From Cryptomeria japonica (lineage: Eukaryota > Streptophyta > Pinopsida > Cupressales > Cupressaceae): DNA of 60,000 nucleotides. Positions 57,021 through 60,000 of the stretch are shown here, one piece after another (position 1 is the first letter of the stretch; every line of letters begins with the position of its first letter). A program made the position numbers and the translations under genes. Where the stretch lies: assembly GCF_030272615.1 (NCBI RefSeq), contig NC_081411.1:43457017-43517016 (forward strand), written 5' to 3'. Below the pieces are notes generated by a model. That model was not told the DNA's origin. It ran no database searches and worked only from the letters and a program-made list of their open reading frames with translations.

Positions 57021-58726
57021 ATGGTTGAAACCCGCCTTCAAAAATCTAGGAGAAAAGCTAAAGAAGCTCAAGAGTCCGCAAACATGAGTTCTTATGAGTA
57101 TGACAATGATTTATTTTTCAATCCTGAGCACACTACATTACCTGACATGGAGATTTATAGAAACAATCCAAATGTGGAAAACACAGACACTACAAACAAC
57201 AATGCTACACACAATGACAATGTGGACAACTTTTCAATACAATCAGTAGATGTAGAAGAATCCATAATGAATCCTCATTTCAATAGATTGGTTGAAGAGA
57301 TAATGAAGAGGGATAGACAGTACTTTTTACACATGATGGCACAAAGTGGAGCTAAAATACCTCATGACTTTGACACGTCTCAACTTATGGAAAATTGACC
57401 CTCGCAACAAACTCACTCCAACATGGATCAAAAGAGACCTAATAGTGGAGGAAATAGAGGACCAAATATGGTACCTGAATCACCATCAGCTTTGCTTCAA
57501 AAACCAGAAATCCCACATACACAAGCTCAAACATATGATACTTACCTTCGAAGACCATTATGGAAGCCTTATGCAGACAGATATGCTCAATCACATGCTC
57601 AAGCTATGGATCAATCAAAACAACTGGACACTCAAAGGCCTGCTCAAAATTTGGACACAAGGAAACCTCATGTCAAATTTGGGGGCAACACATTAGAAAA
57701 CGAAATGCCTATAGAATATGGTATACATGCACAAAATAGATATGGGGTTCCTCAACATGAAGCTATGCCAAGTGCTCCCTATATTCCGCATCAATATAGA
57801 CCTCCTCCATACGAACATGTCTATGATCAGTATCATCCATACATGCAACAAGCTCCTCCTCAAATTGGTGTCTCAAACACGGGTTATGCTACAAGAAATA
57901 GATCACCACCTAAGAACAGTTTGGAGCAACAAATTAGAGATTTACAAAAGAAAATGGAGGACATGAGTATGCCAAAACCAACATACACTATGAGAGACAT
58001 ATGTCCTTATCCATTTGATAAGAGTATTCCAATGCCTCCATTTCCTGCACACTTTGTGACGCCAAAATTTGACAAGTATAGAGGAAAGGGAGACCCCAAG
58101 GCACACATACGACAATTTTTCACAGCTTGCATTGAGGTAGCGGCAGAAGAAACATATTTGATGAGGTGTTCCCGCAGAGCTTAGGTAATCAAGCTATGGA
58201 ATGGTTCTCTCAATTACCACTTGGTATTAAGTCATGGGGTGACTTAGCAGAGGCATTTATTCAGCATTTCTCCTATAATATAGAAACAGATATCTCAGTC
58301 ACTACTTTATGCAATACTAAGAAAAAGGAGGGAGAATCTTTTGTGTCATTTTTACAAAGATGGAGAAATCTAGCTAGCAGATGCTCTTGCGAAATCCCAC
58401 AGAAACAAATGGTAGAAATGTTCACTCAAAACGTTAACAAGGATATTGGCTATGATCTAAGGAAAGCTTGTTTGTCCACCTTCAAGGATGTTATTGAAAA
58501 GGGCTTAGCAACAGAAAAGGTCTTAATTGAACAAGGAGTCATTAAGATATTCAAGGAAAACAAAGATGACTTTAAAGGAAAAGACAAGCCAAGATTTTGG
58601 AATAAAAACAAAAACACAGTCAATGATGGTGTTGTTGATGCCAATACAGTGAGACCCAAGTTCATCTTCTCGGGATCAAGTTCTACAAACAATCAAGTGA
58701 ATACTCAAACAACTTCTAGACCATGA
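57021..58726 (+). pseudogene. Gag of element B'
   Basis: It starts at ATG 57021 (MVETRLQKSRRKAKEAQESA), matching B. A TGA at 57396-57398 corresponds to CGA in B. After it the frame is open (57423-58184) through YRPPPYEHVYDQYHPYMQ, the QQIRDLQKKMED helix and the capsid motif KFDKYRGKGDPKAHIRQFFT. A one-base deletion near 58165 then shifts the phase, in the TYLMR-LFPQSLG segment. The next phase runs from 58166 to the TGA at 58724-58726, at exactly the codon where B also has TGA. No first-frame stop equivalent to B's TAA at 27197 is present (CAA here). Confidence 0.92.
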
Positions 58727-60000
58727 AGGAAGTATACCCCATTGGGAGAACCACTTGAAGCAGTCTTCAAAAAGCTTGTGGCAAGTAAAGTGATCACAGT
58801 TCCAAATTTTCCTCCATATGAACCAAAGGTCAAACCAAATTGGTGGAACGATGATGAATATTGTGAATTTCATAAGAGAAAGGGTCATAAAATAGGTAAT
58901 TGCCATCGATTGAAGAACATCGTACAGGATCTCATTGATAGAGGTGACATTGAGATTGAGGGACACTCATCCAATCAAGAACATGAGATGTTTAAGGAAC
59001 CATTCCCAAAACATGACAAGGGAAAAGCCAAAGTCACAGATGATCAAGCCAACTATACTAGAGCACCTTACAACTATGACTCAACTATCAATCACATCTC
59101 GATGGACAATCATATCTCTACTATTACCATCAAGAACAAAAACCCTGAGAATCCTCCTCAGCGGCCCAAGATTGTCCTAAGAGGTGTTGGATCTTCTTCC
59201 GAATCTACTTCTGAATGTCATGTTACAACTCGTCGAGGTAAAATTATGTTACTAGGTGCCTCTACTAAAAATACCAATCCTTCATCAACCAAGCCTGAGT
59301 ATGACCTTGTAGAACAATTAGGGAAGACACCCGCGCTCATCTCCATTCTTGAGCTCTTACGCACATCCCCTGCTCATAAAGCTATTCTTGACAAAATCTT
59401 GAGAGACACCACCATTCCTACTGATTTGAATGTGGACCAGTTTCAAGCCATGGTGGGATACCTTTCCATTCCACACTCCCTCACATTCACAGAAGCCGAT
59501 GAGGCCTCCGTAAGTCAGCCACATAATGCACCACTACATGTTGAAGCCTTCATACACAAACATCGAATAAAGCGAGTCCTGATAGATGGAGGATTTGGTC
59601 TAAACATTTGTACATTGAGCACCATTAAACAATTGGGATATTCTGATAAAGCTGTGAATTCTACAAATCAAATCACCATCAAGGCATACGATGATGAAGA
59701 GTGCTCATCCAAGGGCACATTCACCTTACCTCTAAGAATTGGGCCAGTCACAAAGGATGTGGTTTGTCAAGTCCTAGATCTGGATCTCACATACAATATA
59801 TTGCTAGGACGTCCTTGGATTCATGAAATGAGGGCAGTCCCATCAACATATCATCAATGCATTAAGTTTCCTCATAATGGAGTCGAGGTAACAGTCAATG
59901 GTGATCCTAATCCGTTCATATATTGCAATAACCTGAGATCACATACTGAAACCATCATTCCCAGTAATTGTGAGGCTGCTCCTTCTTCGGCATACATTGA
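58727..60000 (+). pseudogene. Gag zinc knuckle and protease of B', open to the edge
   Basis: From the codon after the TGA, the frame stays open for all remaining 424 codons. It carries the zinc knuckle YCEFHKRKGHKIGNC (about 58858-58902), the EYDLVEQLGKTPALISILEL block and HRIKRVLIDGGFGLNICTLS, the protease active site, whose fourth residue is Phe instead of the Ala in A and B. KAYDDEECSSKG and NILLGRPWIHEMRAV follow. Unlike B, the codon before the active site is CGA (Arg), not TGA. The rest of pol lies outside the window, so whether this part is functional cannot be said. Confidence 0.9.

Larger units (their letters stand above)
54013..60000 (+). mobile_element. Element B' (second family-B copy), cut by window end
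   Basis: It starts with a 785-bp LTR closely similar to B's, followed by PBS, leader, gag and protease collinear with B. It lies in the opposite orientation to element C and splits its integrase codons precisely, so B' inserted into C. The five bases before the LTR (54008-54012, GTAAT) should recur after its 3' LTR, outside the window. Confidence 0.95.

Overview
This 60 kb window looks like intergenic DNA from a large-genome seed plant. A gymnosperm or conifer is my best guess, but it rests only on the AT-rich, retrotransposon-packed character. I found no intact host gene, rRNA, tRNA or CRISPR array. Nearly every recognisable coding stretch belongs to an LTR retrotransposon, and all of them are decayed.

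Layout: (1) 922-6994 is a Ty1/copia element on the minus strand, with a complete 3' LTR, PPT, RH-RT-INT-PR-gag remnants, PBS and a truncated 5' LTR. (2) 9425-11285 holds a degraded minus-strand reading frame and a plus-strand copia gag-protease fragment. (3) About 13250-21110 is Ty3/gypsy element A (minus): gag, CCHH-type zinc knuckle, protease, G-patch, RT, RNase H, a second RNase H and integrase. It has nonsense codons and at least three frame changes. (4) 23169-38147 is element B, a complete ~15 kb Tat-like Ty3/gypsy element (plus) with ~795-bp LTRs. It has a long repeat-bearing leader and one 7.5 kb gag-pol frame broken only by stop codons. An antisense, intron-containing plant-mobile-domain (PMD) pseudogene lies between pol and the 3' LTR. 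(5) About 38760-40295 is the LTR and PPT of another minus-strand gypsy element (E). (6) 41176-45957 is a foldback-like structure: inverted arms and GA/TC tracts enclose about 3.8 kb of satellite built from a 20-bp module used in both orientations. (7) 46201-47494 is an unrecognised coding remnant. (8) About 47495-54012 is gypsy element C (minus): 3' LTR, a long antisense PMD pseudogene and the C-terminal half of integrase. (9) 54013-60000 is element B', a second copy of family B inserted into C's integrase and running off the window.

How the parts relate: A, B and C are related dual-RNase-H or integrase-similar gypsy elements. They share a GGTGAAAACC-type motif just downstream of integrase, and B, C and E share the same PPT and LTR-start pattern. 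B and B' share LTRs, PBS, a GC-rich leader block, a phased CGTCTGTG repeat cluster and even an in-frame TGA in gag. B and C each carry a PMD gene in the opposite orientation to pol. The most notable points are the antisense PMD genes, the G-patch modules, the leader repeat arrays and the two-orientation satellite with inverted arms.
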